64,000 nucleotides of DNA from Rhodococcus sp. RD6.2. Lineage in GTDB: Bacteria; Actinomycetota; Actinomycetes; Mycobacteriales; Mycobacteriaceae. The translations under genes and the position numbers were made by a program. Below, piece after piece: positions 26,798 through 35,819 of the stretch. Location of the stretch: contig NZ_CVQP01000006.1 in assembly GCF_001040705.1 (NCBI RefSeq), positions 53,760 through 117,759 of the forward strand, written 5' to 3'. Position 1 is the first letter of the stretch. Each line of letters starts with the position of its first letter. The notes beneath the pieces are model-generated. The model had not been told where the DNA came from. It saw nothing but the letters and a program-made list of their open reading frames with translations, and did not search any database.

Positions 26798-27145
26798 AGG
26801 ACAAGAGGGTAGGCGGTGCCCGGTTCGACGGGCACACCCTGTCGTGTCGGTCGGGGGGAGTGCGCCGCGCGACACGCAGTTGACGGGCCGGAACATGTGC
26901 TAGTGGCGAAATGGGATTCGGGGATGGTAAATATTCGCTCTTCCGGCTTGACCCTGCCCAGTGGTCCGTGTGTAATCACGTGTATGTCATTTCGCGGTCG
27001 CCATCCGAGAATGGATGCAGTACCGCCATTTTCGAACACGTGTTCCCTTGTGGAATTATCGGGGTGCCGCTGAATGACATTGTCGGGGAGGCAATTTCAA
27101 CAAGTCAGGTAGTTCTGCGCTATCAAAGGTGAGGAGGCGGAACGG
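26798..27145 (+). promoter_or_regulatory. Long intergenic region upstream of whiB2
   Basis: These 348 nt between divergent fbiA and whiB2 hold no gene and are clearly richer in A and T than their surroundings. A good sigma-A-type promoter for whiB2 is TTGACC at 26948-26953 with TGTAAT at 26971-26976, spaced by 17 nt. It would give a leader of about 160 nt before the whiB2 ATG. A second possible -35/-10 pair, TTGACG (26880-26885) and TAGTGG (26901-26906), has only 15 nt of spacing. A GAGGAGG ribosome-binding site lies at about 27131-27137. Confidence 0.5.
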
Positions 27146-27541
27146 ATGGCCATCCAGCACGAAGAGTCGAGTATTCGATTGAGCGCGCTTGGCAACGAAC
27201 CGCAGACCGATTCCATGGCAGGAGCAGTTGGGGGCGACTGCGGGCTCGAGGGTGAAAGCGCGAGCGATCGCCCTGTATTGAGCCTGATCACAGGCGGTTT
27301 CGACGCAATGTTCGAAGCCGTCGAGGATCAGTGGCAAGACCGTGCGCTGTGTGCGCAAACGGATCCCGAGGCGTTCTTCCCTGAAAAGGGAGGGTCGACT
27401 CGAGAGGCGAAAAGGATCTGCCTCGGATGTGAGGTTCGAGACGATTGCCTCGAATATGCGCTCGCCAACGACGAGCGATTCGGGATCTGGGGCGGACTCT
27501 CGGAAAGGGAGCGCCGCCGTCTCAAGCGGGGCATCATCTGA
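27146..27541 (+). CDS. whiB2: WhiB-family [4Fe-4S] transcriptional regulator WhiB2 (WhmD)
   Basis: The 131-residue protein has the four cluster cysteines Cys69, Cys92, Cys95 and Cys101 (spacing C-x22-C-x2-C-x5-C), the turn GIWGGLSERERR and a basic tail RRLKRGII. WhiB2 is essential for septation and division in mycobacteria and corresponds to WhiB of Streptomyces, acting with sigma factor partners. The N-terminal 55 residues are an extension like that of M. smegmatis WhmD. ATG at 27146 is supported by a GAGGAGG site. In-frame ATGs at 27215 and 27308 could give shorter forms. A terminator follows. Confidence 0.93.
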   Translation: MAIQHEESSIRLSALGNEPQTDSMAGAVGGDCGLEGESASDRPVLSLITGGFDAMFEAVEDQWQDRALCAQTDPEAFFPEKGGSTREAKRICLGCEVRDDCLEYALANDERFGIWGGLSERERRRLKRGII

Positions 27542-27584
27542 CGCGCTGAATCTCGAAGAGGTTCGGCGCGTGTGTGTTTCGGGC

Positions 27585-27639
27585 CGACTGTCATTCGATC
27601 GACCGGCACTGTATCAGGCGGTCGATCGAATGACAGTCG
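27585..27639. terminator. Bidirectional terminator after whiB2
   Basis: A perfect 21-bp stem, CGACTGTCATTCGATCGACC... (27585-27605) with its reverse complement (27619-27639), has a 13-nt loop. It lies between the convergent whiB2 and metallopeptidase-like genes. Confidence 0.85.
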
Positions 27640-27661
27640 AACACTGAAGATTCCGGGCCCG

Positions 27662-28156
27662 TCACTCGTCCTGTTCGTCTGACAGGTCGGGGTCGATGGT
27701 CTCGGGGTCCACGCCCAGGTATGTCGCCACCTGCCGGACCAATACCTCGTGGACGAGATCGACGAGGTCGTCCGGATGCTTGGCGCGCAGTTCGAGCGGC
27801 CGGCGGAACAGCACCAGCCGCGCACGGGTGGCGTTGCCGCGCCGGTCCACCCCTGCGGGCACCAGGCGGGACAGGGGCACCGGCCCCTCGGCAACCACTT
27901 CCGGCGGCCAGGTCACCGAATCGGGATCGAGTGCCCGGATCTTGGGAACCTCGTCGACCGCGATGTCGAGTTTCGTGATCCGTTCGTGCCAGCGCGTGTC
28001 GATGGGCGCGAACGCCTCGAGGACGAGCATGTCGAACTGTTCTGCCCTGCTCCGCCATGCCGGCACCCCGGGTGGGAGGACCGGCCCGCGAATCCCTCGA
28101 CCGCGACGAGCCGCAGAACGCGAGGTCAGTGGACGTCCGTGTCGGGCTCTGTGCAT
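27662..28156 (-). CDS. Metallopeptidase-family (zincin-like, PF06262-type) protein with degenerate active site
   Basis: The 164-residue protein starts with a basic segment (RHGRPLTSRSAARRGRGIRGP) and then shows the fold of small zincin-like proteins: VEAFAPIDTRW-like region, LVLFRRPLELRA, and LVDLVHEVLVRQVATYLGVDPETIDP at the C-terminus. In active members the last segment reads HExxHHFG; here only the first His and Glu remain (HEVLVRQ), so the zinc site looks lost. From memory Rv3259 is the counterpart beside whiB2. ATG at 28156 follows a TAGCAT box on the minus strand by eight nucleotides. Function unknown. Confidence 0.75.
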   Translation of the reverse strand: MHRARHGRPLTSRSAARRGRGIRGPVLPPGVPAWRSRAEQFDMLVLEAFAPIDTRWHERITKLDIAVDEVPKIRALDPDSVTWPPEVVAEGPVPLSRLVPAGVDRRGNATRARLVLFRRPLELRAKHPDDLVDLVHEVLVRQVATYLGVDPETIDPDLSDEQDE

Positions 28157-28276
28157 GGGTATCGATGCTACCGACGCCTGTCGAGGCGCACCCGTTGCGT
28201 GCTCGCCGAGCGTCGGGTGTCCGGATCCGGTGTGTCCGAGTAGGCGGGGACCGGTCGGGGCGCTACCCTCTCATTC
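28157..28276. promoter_or_regulatory. Divergent pair of leaderless-type promoters
   Basis: The 120-nt spacer has TAGCAT on the minus strand eight nucleotides before the ATG at 28156, and TACCCT on the plus strand (28264-28269) seven nucleotides before the GTG at 28277. Neither gene has a ribosome-binding site. No operator is evident. Confidence 0.45.
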
Positions 28277-28648
28277 GTGAGAGGACTGCGTCGATGCTGC
28301 CGGCCCGGATGTAAGAACCCGGCCGTTGCGACGCTGACCTACGTTTACTCGGACTCGACGGCTGTCGTCGGTCCGCTCGCCACCGTCGACGAACCGCATT
28401 CGTGGGACCTGTGCGAAGTGCACGCCTCCCGGATAACGGCACCGAAGGGCTGGGAGCTCGTCCGCTACGAGGGCGGCTTCTCCAGCTCCACCCCGGACGA
28501 GGACGACCTGACGGCGCTCGCCGAAGCAGTCCGTGAGGCGGGTCGCGGCGAGGGGGCCACCGTGGATCGCATCACGCCCCCGATCTCGACCCCGACCCGC
28601 ACCGGGCGACGTGGTCACCTGCGGGTACTGCCCGATCCCGGCAACTGA
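28277..28648 (+). CDS. DUF3499 family small protein with possible zinc-binding cysteines
   Basis: The 123-residue protein begins MRGLRRCCRPGCKNPAVATLTYVYSDS, and later has HSWDLCEVHASRITAPKGWELVRYEGG. The Cys-rich start (Cys7, Cys8, Cys12) with Cys46 and His49 could form a single metal site. This is the DUF3499 family, found next to the phosphomannomutase gene across mycolic-acid actinomycetes (Rv3258c, from memory). It has no assigned function. The C-terminal third is acidic then low in complexity. GTG at 28277 is supported by the TACCCT box. Confidence 0.82.
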   Translation: MRGLRRCCRPGCKNPAVATLTYVYSDSTAVVGPLATVDEPHSWDLCEVHASRITAPKGWELVRYEGGFSSSTPDEDDLTALAEAVREAGRGEGATVDRITPPISTPTRTGRRGHLRVLPDPGN

Positions 28649-28798
28649 GCCGACCGGCGCACCCCGCCGTGTCGGTTACCGCCGCGAACGACGCCCGGGC
28701 GGGACTCGGACCGATGGCACTAGGGTGATCCCGGAACGCCCGCAACCGGGTGGCGACCAGCGACGCTCGACTGCACAACCGAACGAGGAGAACCCGTA

Positions 28799-30175
28799 GT
28801 GGCACGAACCGCCGAATCCGTCCATGCCGTCATCAAGGCATACGACGTCCGCGGCGTCGTCGGTGAGCAACTCGACAGCGACTTCGTGCGGGACGTCGCC
28901 GGGTCGTTCGCCCGGCTCATGCGCCAGGATGGCACGCAGCAGGCATCGCGGATCGTGATCGGTCACGACATGCGGGCGTCCTCTCCGGAACTCGCGGCCG
29001 CCTTCGCCGACGGGGTCACCGCGCAGGGCCTGGACGTGGTTCTGATCGGGCTGGCGTCGACGGACCAGTTGTACTTCGCGTCGGGACTGCTCGACTGCCC
29101 CGGCGCCATGTTCACGGCCAGCCACAACCCGGCCCGCTACAACGGCATCAAGCTCTGCCGGGCCGGCGCGAAGCCGGTCGGTCAGGACACCGGGCTCGGC
29201 ACCATCACGGAGGAAGTGATCTCCGGTGTGCCGAGCCACGACGGGCCGCGTGGAACCGTCAGCGAGCAGGACGTCCTGGGCGACTACGCAGCCTTCCTCG
29301 CCGGACTGGTTGATCTCTCCGGCATCCGCAGGCTCACCGTCGCGGTCGACGCGGGTAACGGCATGGGCGGGCACACCGTGCCCGCAGTGTTCGGGCCGCT
29401 GCCGCTGAAGGTCGAGCCGCTGTACTTCGAACTCGACGGCACCTTCCCGAATCACGAGGCGAACCCGCTCGATCCGAAGAATCTGGTCGATCTGCAGGAC
29501 TTCGTTCGGACGACGGGCGCGGACATCGGCTTGGCATTCGACGGGGATGCGGATCGTTGCTTCGTGGTCGACGAGAAGGGCAACCCGGTCTCGCCTTCCG
29601 CGGTGACGGCACTCGTCGCGGAGCGTGAGTTGGCGAAGGAGCCGGGCGCCACCGTCATCCACAACCTGATCACCTCGCGCGCCGTGCCCGAACTGGTGAC
29701 CGAGCTCGGGGGCACCCCCGCCCGCACGCGCGTCGGGCACTCGTTCATCAAGCAGCAGATGGCGGAGACCGGTGCCGTGTTCGGCGGAGAACACTCCGCG
29801 CACTACTACTTCCGTGACTTCTGGGGCGCCGACTCCGGGATGCTCGCGGCGATGCACGTGCTGGCCGCACTCGGCGAACAGGACCGGCCGCTGTCGGAGA
29901 TGATGGCCGGCTACAACCGGTACGCGGCGTCGGGAGAGATCAACTCGACCGTCGCGGATGCCACGGAACGGACCGATGCGGTGCTCACCGCGTTCGCCGA
30001 CCGCACGGCGTCCGTCGATCGTCTGGACGGCGTCACGGTGGACCTCGGCGACGGTGCCTGGTTCAACCTCCGCGCGTCGAACACCGAACCCCTGCTGCGG
30101 CTCAACGTCGAAGCACGGACACCTGAGGAGGTCGACGCGCTCGTCGACGAGATCCTCGCCGTGGTGCGTGCCTGA
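28799..30175 (+). CDS. manB: Phosphomannomutase/phosphoglucomutase
   Basis: The 458-residue enzyme interconverts mannose-6-phosphate and mannose-1-phosphate. It has the catalytic phosphoserine loop MFTASHNPARYNGIK at about residues 102-116, metal loop AFDGDADRCFVVDE near 246-259, sugar-binding loop GEHSAHYYFRDF and phosphate-binding RASNTEPLLRLNVEA at the C-terminus. GTG at 28799 is preceded by ACGAGGAG. The product feeds the GDP-mannose pyrophosphorylase encoded at 21.9 kb. It is the first gene of a mannose-6-phosphate block with the TobH-like and manA genes. Confidence 0.93.
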   Translation: MARTAESVHAVIKAYDVRGVVGEQLDSDFVRDVAGSFARLMRQDGTQQASRIVIGHDMRASSPELAAAFADGVTAQGLDVVLIGLASTDQLYFASGLLDCPGAMFTASHNPARYNGIKLCRAGAKPVGQDTGLGTITEEVISGVPSHDGPRGTVSEQDVLGDYAAFLAGLVDLSGIRRLTVAVDAGNGMGGHTVPAVFGPLPLKVEPLYFELDGTFPNHEANPLDPKNLVDLQDFVRTTGADIGLAFDGDADRCFVVDEKGNPVSPSAVTALVAERELAKEPGATVIHNLITSRAVPELVTELGGTPARTRVGHSFIKQQMAETGAVFGGEHSAHYYFRDFWGADSGMLAAMHVLAALGEQDRPLSEMMAGYNRYAASGEINSTVADATERTDAVLTAFADRTASVDRLDGVTVDLGDGAWFNLRASNTEPLLRLNVEARTPEEVDALVDEILAVVRA

Positions 30176-30346
30176 CCGACCCGAGGCCCGTGGCCGGAGT
30201 ACGGAACACCCCGATCGATACGCACCGCGAACGACGGGCGTGACGAGGCGACCACACGCGCCCTCCCGGCGGTGCGAGAATGGTCGAATCGGGCAGTGTG
30301 GGTCCGGACGGTTCGACATCGGTCAGTGCGAGAAAGGCAGGTTGCC

Positions 30347-31492
30347 ATGACGGCTCCATCACCCCTTCTCGATCTCGACGACGCCGTGAGCGTCGCCGCC
30401 GCCGATACCGAGGGCGCGATGCGTGCAGCAGCACTCGGCGGCGCACAGGTCAGGTCGGTCGCCGAGGCCGTCGCCGAGGGCCTGATCGACCGCGTCAGGG
30501 ACATGCGCCCTCGCAGCGTCGTCCTCGTGACCTCGGGTGGCCGTGCCGCCCGTGCCGCCTCCGTTCTCGAGGCATCGGTCGGCCCGCACTTCGGGCTTCC
30601 GATCGTGCACGCGCCTGTGGTGCCGCCGTGGGTGGGATCACTCGACGTCGTCGTGGTGGCCGGGGACGATGCGGGCGATCCGCGGCTCGTGTCGGCCGCG
30701 GACTCCGCACTTCGCCGTGGCGCCGAACTGGTCGTCGTGGCACCCGACGAGGGCCCGCTGCGCGCGGCCGCAGCCGGACGGGGCGCGCTGCTCGCACCGC
30801 GGGTTCGCACGTCCGACCGGAACGGGTTCCTGCGCTACCTCGCGGCGGGACTCGCGGTGCTCGGAACCCTGGACGCAGGCCGGGGCGCGCCGCTGCCCGA
30901 TCTCGCGGGGCTCGCAGACGTTCTGGACGGGGAGGCGACGCGAAACCACCCGTCCGCGGAGGTGTTCCACAATCCGGCGAAGTCCCTCGCGGTTCGGTTC
31001 CAGAACCGGCGTGTGGTGGTCGCCGGGGACAGTGCGGCGACGACAGCGCTGGCCGGGCACGCGACGGACATGCTGTTGTGCGGGGCGGGGACGTCGGCGG
31101 CCGCCGCGGGGTTGTCGGACGTGCTGGCGTCGGCGGCGTTGCTCGCGGGGACCGGTGACCTGCCGCCCGGCTACGACCCGATCTTTCACGACGAGGAGTT
31201 CGACGGCCCCGTCCCCGTGACGCCTGCGCGGGTGTTCGTCCTCGCGACGGCGCAGTCGCGCACCACGACGTCGCGGCGGCTCGCGGCACTTGCGGACGCA
31301 GAGCTGGTCACGGCAGCGGCAGACGAGGAACTCGCACCGGTGGACCGATTCGGAACAGGGGACAGTGAGATGACGGGTCGGGCCGTGAGCGGTCCCGCTC
31401 AGGGGGAGCGCACCGAGATGGAGCAGTTGGCGGTACTCGCCGTCCGACTGGAGATGGCCGCCGTGTACCTGCGGTTGATCGGTGGTCGGTAG
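30347..31492 (+). CDS. TobH-like SIS/phosphoglucose-mannose isomerase-type protein
   Basis: The 381-residue protein has an N-terminal SIS-like domain (VVLVTSGGRAARAASVLEAS and LDVVVVAGDDAGDPRLVSAADSALRRGAELVVVAPDEGPL) and a C-terminal domain resembling bifunctional phosphoglucose/phosphomannose isomerases. In mycobacteria it is annotated as TobH-like (Rv3256c, from memory) and always lies between manB and manA. A sugar-phosphate-binding or isomerase role in mannose metabolism is likely from context; activity is unproven. ATG at 30347 has AGAAAGGCAGG before it. manA starts in the next nucleotide after its stop. Confidence 0.8.
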   Translation: MTAPSPLLDLDDAVSVAAADTEGAMRAAALGGAQVRSVAEAVAEGLIDRVRDMRPRSVVLVTSGGRAARAASVLEASVGPHFGLPIVHAPVVPPWVGSLDVVVVAGDDAGDPRLVSAADSALRRGAELVVVAPDEGPLRAAAAGRGALLAPRVRTSDRNGFLRYLAAGLAVLGTLDAGRGAPLPDLAGLADVLDGEATRNHPSAEVFHNPAKSLAVRFQNRRVVVAGDSAATTALAGHATDMLLCGAGTSAAAAGLSDVLASAALLAGTGDLPPGYDPIFHDEEFDGPVPVTPARVFVLATAQSRTTTSRRLAALADAELVTAAADEELAPVDRFGTGDSEMTGRAVSGPAQGERTEMEQLAVLAVRLEMAAVYLRLIGGR

Positions 31493-32713
31493 GTGCATTC
31501 ACTGCAGGGCGCGCTCCGCACCTATGCCTGGGGTTCGCGCACCGCGATCGCCGAACTGTGCGGTCGACCGGTCCCGTCCGACCATCCCGAGGCCGAGCTG
31601 TGGCTCGGTGCCCATCCGGCGAACCCGTCCCGTCTGCGGGTCGGCGACGGGACGGTGTCGCTGCTCGACCGCATCGCGGACGATCCGGCGGGTCAACTCG
31701 GACCGCGAGCACGGGCAGGGTTCGGTGACCGACTTCCGTTCCTGCTGAAACTGCTTGCGGCGGACGAAGCGTTGTCCCTGCAGGCGCACCCCAGTGCTGC
31801 GCAGGCGAAGGAAGGCTACGTGCGGGAGGAAGCCGCGGGGATACCGCGGGACTCGCCGGTGCGGAACTACCGCGACGACAGCCACAAGCCCGAGCTGGTG
31901 GTCGCACTGACACGGTTCGAGGCTCTCGCGGGGTTCCGCGATCCGCATCGCACCGTCTCGCTGCTCCGCGCGCTGGACGTGCCCGAACTCGACCACTTCA
32001 TCTCGCTGCTCGAAGGCCAACCCGACTCGTCCGGGCTGCGGGCATTGTTCACGACGTGGATCACGCTGCCACAGCCGTCGCTGGCGTCGCTGCTACCGCG
32101 AATCCTCGACGGGTGCATCCGGTACCTCGCCGGGCCAGCCGGTCCCCGCGAGTTCGCGCCCGAGGTACGGACCGTGCTCGAGCTGGGCGAGTCGTACCCC
32201 GGTGACGCGGGCGTCCTCGCATCGATCCTGCTCAACCGTGTCACGCTCGAACCGGGTCAGGGGCTCTACCTCGCTGCCGGAAACCTGCACGCGTACCTGC
32301 ACGGTCTCGGCGTCGAGGTGATGGCCAACTCCGACAACGTGCTGCGTGGTGGGCTGACGCCCAAGCACGTGGACGTGCCGGAGCTGCTGCGCGTCCTCGA
32401 CTTCGAGCCCCTGACCGGACCCGCTCGGGTCGCGACCCCGTCCTCCGACAACCAGGCCGTGTACGTGTACGACACGCCCGCACCCGAATTCGCGCTGTCC
32501 CGCATCGACCTGACCGCGGAGTCGTCGACCGCGGTACTCGGCCGGACCGGGCCGCGCATCCTGCTGTGCACCGCCGGGTCGGTCACCCTCCGCTGCGGCG
32601 ACGAGTACCTCGAATTGGCGCGGGGCGAGTCGGCGTGGATCGCTGCTTCGGATCCCCCGGTGACCGTCACCGCGCGATCCGAGGCGCAAGTGTTCAGTGC
32701 GACGGTCGGCTGA
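31493..32713 (+). CDS. manA: Mannose-6-phosphate isomerase, class I
   Basis: The 406-residue zinc enzyme interconverts fructose-6-phosphate and mannose-6-phosphate. It shows LQGALRTYAWGSRTAIAEL at the start, the metal site KLLAADEALSLQAHPSAAQA (Gln and His), and GLYLAAGNLHAYLHGLGVEVMANSDNVLRGGLTPKHVD at about 257-294, typical of type I isomerases. GTG at 31493 directly abuts the previous stop. With manB, the TobH-like gene and manC it provides the full route from fructose-6-phosphate to GDP-mannose. Confidence 0.94.
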   Translation: MHSLQGALRTYAWGSRTAIAELCGRPVPSDHPEAELWLGAHPANPSRLRVGDGTVSLLDRIADDPAGQLGPRARAGFGDRLPFLLKLLAADEALSLQAHPSAAQAKEGYVREEAAGIPRDSPVRNYRDDSHKPELVVALTRFEALAGFRDPHRTVSLLRALDVPELDHFISLLEGQPDSSGLRALFTTWITLPQPSLASLLPRILDGCIRYLAGPAGPREFAPEVRTVLELGESYPGDAGVLASILLNRVTLEPGQGLYLAAGNLHAYLHGLGVEVMANSDNVLRGGLTPKHVDVPELLRVLDFEPLTGPARVATPSSDNQAVYVYDTPAPEFALSRIDLTAESSTAVLGRTGPRILLCTAGSVTLRCGDEYLELARGESAWIAASDPPVTVTARSEAQVFSATVG

Positions 32714-32841
32714 GCCGGGCCACTTCCGGTCGGTGCGGCGAGGCGTTGCCGAATCGACGCCTGGCCCGGTTGAGGAAATTCGTGGGTGGAACGCGACCGG
32801 GCAATAGGCTCGGACCGGAACCCCAGTCGAGGAGGACTGCG

Positions 32842-34404
32842 ATGGCAGAGCACGAGGGTCCGGGCGGAGCATCCGGGCAGCAGAGCGGACGGTGGAGGGT
32901 CAAGTCGGTCGAGCAGTCGATCGCCGACACAGACGAGCCGGACAGCAAACTCCGCAAGGACCTGACCGCGTGGGATCTGACCGTCTTCGGTGTCGCGGTC
33001 GTCGTCGGCGCGGGCATCTTCACGCTCACCGCCCGGACCGCGGGCAACGTGGCCGGGCCTTCGGTGTCGCTGGCGTTCGTGCTTGCCGCCATCGCCTGCG
33101 GCCTCGCGGCGCTGTGCTACGCCGAGTTCGCGTCGACGGTGCCCGTGGCGGGCAGTGCTTACACCTTCTCGTATGCGACGTTCGGTGAGTTCGTCGCGTG
33201 GATCATCGGCTGGGACCTCATCCTCGAGTTCGCGCTCGCGGCATCCGTCGTGGCCAAGGGATGGTCGCTCTACCTCGCGGACGTCCTCGGCGTCGAGTCG
33301 ACCGTCCTGGAGATCGGCGGACACGACTTCGACTGGGGCTCGGTGCTGCTGATCGCTGCACTGACGGTGGTGCTCGCCACCGGAACGAAATTGTCGTCGC
33401 GGGTGTCCGCCGTCATCACGGGCATCAAGGTCGCGGTCGTCCTGTTGGTGATCGTCGTCGGTGCCTTCTACATCACCGGGTCGAACTACTCGCCGTACAT
33501 TCCGCCGTCCCAGCCCGGTGAAACCGGGGAGGGCATCCACCAGTCGCTGTTCTCGTTCCTGACCGGAGCGGGCGGCAGCACTTTCGGGTGGTACGGACTG
33601 CTCGCCGCGGCGTCGCTGGTGTTCTTCGCGTTCATCGGATTCGACGTCGTCGCGACAACCGCGGAGGAGACCAAGAACCCGCAGAAGGCGTTGCCCCGCG
33701 GCATCCTCGGATCGCTCGCGATCGTGACCGTGCTGTACGTGGCGGTGACGCTGGTGCTGACGGGAATGGTGAACTACACCGAACTCTCCGGGGAGGGGGC
33801 GACGCTGGCGACCGCGTTCGAGTACCACGGCATCACCTGGGCGCAGTGGGTGATCAACTTCGGTGCCCTCGCCGGCCTGACGACGGTCGTGATGGTGATG
33901 CTGCTCGGCCAGACCCGTGTCGCGTTCGCGATGTCGCGCGACGGTCTGCTGCCGCGACAGTTGGCGCACACGGGCAAGCGTGGCACCCCGGTGCGGATCA
34001 CGGTGATCGTCGGTGTCATCTCCGGAACCCTCGCCGCGTTCTTCCCGATGGGCACCCTCGAGGAAATGGTCAACATCGGCACCCTGTTCGCGTTCGTGCT
34101 GGTGTGCGTCGGCGTGGTCGTGCTGCGCCGCACCCGTCCCGACCTCGAGCGCGGGTTCCGGGTGCCGTGGGTGCCGCTCATCCCGATCCTCGCCGTCCTC
34201 GCGTGCCTGTGGCTGATGCTCAACCTGTCCGTCGAGACGTGGATCCGGTTCGTGGTGTGGATGGTGATCGGCGTCGTCGTGTACTTCGCGTACGGCCGCA
34301 GGCACTCGCTGGTCGGGAAGCGTCAGCGCCCGCAGCCGGGCCTCGCGTCGGAAGCACTCGATCACCTCGGCGGCCCCGACGAACCGAGACATCGCGGCAA
34401 GTAG
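32842..34404 (+). CDS. APC-family amino acid permease
   Basis: The 520-residue transporter has about 12-13 membrane helices. The first contains VVVGAGIFTLTARTAGNVAGPSVSLAF, the helix-1 substrate motif (GAGIF) of the cationic amino acid transporter group. EFASTVPVAGSAYTFSYATFGEFVAWIIGWDLILEFA and FFAFIGFDVVATTAEETKNPQKALPRGILGSL follow, also family signatures. The substrate is probably a basic or neutral amino acid. The GAGGAGG site before ATG 32842 fixes the start; the longer frame overlaps manA. It lies directly before the alkane operon, as in mycobacteria (Rv3253c, from memory), but a terminator separates them. Confidence 0.93.
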   Translation: MAEHEGPGGASGQQSGRWRVKSVEQSIADTDEPDSKLRKDLTAWDLTVFGVAVVVGAGIFTLTARTAGNVAGPSVSLAFVLAAIACGLAALCYAEFASTVPVAGSAYTFSYATFGEFVAWIIGWDLILEFALAASVVAKGWSLYLADVLGVESTVLEIGGHDFDWGSVLLIAALTVVLATGTKLSSRVSAVITGIKVAVVLLVIVVGAFYITGSNYSPYIPPSQPGETGEGIHQSLFSFLTGAGGSTFGWYGLLAAASLVFFAFIGFDVVATTAEETKNPQKALPRGILGSLAIVTVLYVAVTLVLTGMVNYTELSGEGATLATAFEYHGITWAQWVINFGALAGLTTVVMVMLLGQTRVAFAMSRDGLLPRQLAHTGKRGTPVRITVIVGVISGTLAAFFPMGTLEEMVNIGTLFAFVLVCVGVVVLRRTRPDLERGFRVPWVPLIPILAVLACLWLMLNLSVETWIRFVVWMVIGVVVYFAYGRRHSLVGKRQRPQPGLASEALDHLGGPDEPRHRGK

Positions 34405-34434
34405 CGCACCCGCGGTCCCTGACCCTCGATGTCA

Positions 34435-34471
34435 CCGACGGCCCCCTGGCTCACTGCCAGGGGGCCGTCGG
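34435..34471 (+). terminator. Terminator after the amino acid permease
   Basis: A perfect 16-bp stem, CCGACGGCCCCCTGGC (34435-34450) with its reverse complement (34456-34471), has a TCACT loop. It starts 31 nt after the permease stop. Confidence 0.8.
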
Positions 34472-34499
34472 CGTCTGTGCCCACGCCCGCCATCGGGTT

Positions 34500-34519
34500 T
34501 ACATATCGCGTCATATGTA
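34500..34519 (+). promoter_or_regulatory. 20-nt palindrome in the alkB promoter region, candidate AlkX operator
   Basis: TACATAT and ATATGTA are separated by CGCGTC, forming a 20-nt palindrome in an unusually AT-rich patch about 80 nt upstream of alkB. The last gene of the operon encodes a TetR protein of the type that represses alkane hydroxylase operons in Rhodococcus and Dietzia. Its binding here is an inference. The GGGAGG ribosome-binding site of alkB is at about 34588-34593. Confidence 0.5.
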
Positions 34520-34598
34520 TAGACACACGACATTGATAGGCGTACTGTCCAATCTCAAGTGGTGTGACTCACATCGACTCTTGGGTAGGGAGGCAGTG

Positions 34599-35819
34599 GT
34601 GAAGACGTACAACGCAGTGGCGGACGGGCAGACCGCCGTGCAGTGGCAGGACAGGAAGAGGCACCTGTGGCTGCTCGGACTGATCCCGCCGACGGCGGTC
34701 TTCCTGGCGACGGGCCTGGTCTGGGGACTCAACGAGCTGGGCGCGGGCGCGGTCTCGCCGGTGCTGTGGTGGATCGGCCCGATCCTCGTCTACGTGCTGC
34801 TCCCGATCCTGGACGTCTTCTTCGGGCCGGACGGGCAGAACCCGCCGGAGGAGGTGATGGAACAGCTCGAGAACGACCGCTACTACCGGTACTGCACGTA
34901 CGTCTACATCCCGTTCCAGCTCGCGAGCCTCGTGTTCGCCTGCTACCTCTGGAGCGCCGACAACCTCGCGTGGCTCGGAGTCGACGGTGGCCTGAGCCTG
35001 GTCTCGAAGATCGGGCTGGCGCTGAGCATCGGCGTCATGGGCGGCATCGGCATCAACACCGCGCACGAACTGGGGCACAAGAAGGACGACCTGGAGCGGT
35101 GGCTGTCGAAGATCACGCTGGCCCAGACCTTCTACGGGCACTTCTACATCGAGCACAACCGCGGTCACCACGTCCGTGTGTCCACCCCGGAGGACCCGGC
35201 CAGCGCCCGGTTCGGCGAGAACTTCTGGACCTTCCTGCCGCGCAGCGTCTGGGGCAGCCTGATCTCGTCCTGGGAACTCGAGAAGACCCGCATGGAGCGG
35301 CTCGGCAAGCGCACCTGGAGTATCCACAACGACGTGCTCAACGCCTGGCTCATGTCGGTCGTGCTGTACGCGGCGCTCGTCGCGGGCTTCGGCTGGGAGG
35401 TGTTGCCGTTCCTGGTGATCCAGGCGGTGTACGGGTTCTCGCTCCTCGAGACCGTCAACTACCTCGAGCACTACGGCCTGCTCCGCCAGAAGACCGCGAG
35501 CGGACGCTACGAACGCTGCGCCCCCGTGCACAGCTGGAACTCCGACCACATCTGCACCAACATCTTCCTGTACCACCTGCAGCGGCACAGCGACCACCAC
35601 GCCAATCCGACGCGGCGCTATCAGACCCTGCGCAGCATGGACGGGGCGCCGAACCTGCCCAGCGGCTACGCCAGCATGATCTCGCTCGCGTACTTCCCGC
35701 CGGTCTGGCGCCGCGTCATGGACCACCGCGTCCTCGACCACTACGACGGGGACATCACCCGGGTCAACGTCGCGCCCTCGAAGCGCGAGCGCATCTACGC
35801 GAAGTACGGGGTGGCGTGA
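34599..35819 (+). CDS. alkB: Alkane 1-monooxygenase
   Basis: The 406-residue integral membrane di-iron enzyme hydroxylates medium-chain n-alkanes at the terminal carbon. All the histidine motifs are present: HELGH at residues 156-160, HNRGHH at 186-191, NYLEHYG around 291, and LQRHSDHH at 327-334. About six hydrophobic helices place the active site at the cytosolic face. Electrons come from the rubredoxins and reductase encoded next. GTG at 34599 (or 34596, also GTG) follows GGGAGG; the longer frame is the shadow of the permease gene. The stop overlaps the next start as TGATG. Confidence 0.96.
   Translation: MKTYNAVADGQTAVQWQDRKRHLWLLGLIPPTAVFLATGLVWGLNELGAGAVSPVLWWIGPILVYVLLPILDVFFGPDGQNPPEEVMEQLENDRYYRYCTYVYIPFQLASLVFACYLWSADNLAWLGVDGGLSLVSKIGLALSIGVMGGIGINTAHELGHKKDDLERWLSKITLAQTFYGHFYIEHNRGHHVRVSTPEDPASARFGENFWTFLPRSVWGSLISSWELEKTRMERLGKRTWSIHNDVLNAWLMSVVLYAALVAGFGWEVLPFLVIQAVYGFSLLETVNYLEHYGLLRQKTASGRYERCAPVHSWNSDHICTNIFLYHLQRHSDHHANPTRRYQTLRSMDGAPNLPSGYASMISLAYFPPVWRRVMDHRVLDHYDGDITRVNVAPSKRERIYAKYGVA

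Noticed and set aside
33588-35819. 743-residue frame that would fuse an Arg-rich region to AlkB
   Set aside because: The first 337 codons are the shadow of the permease gene, and a terminator and promoter region lie between. AlkB starts at 34599.
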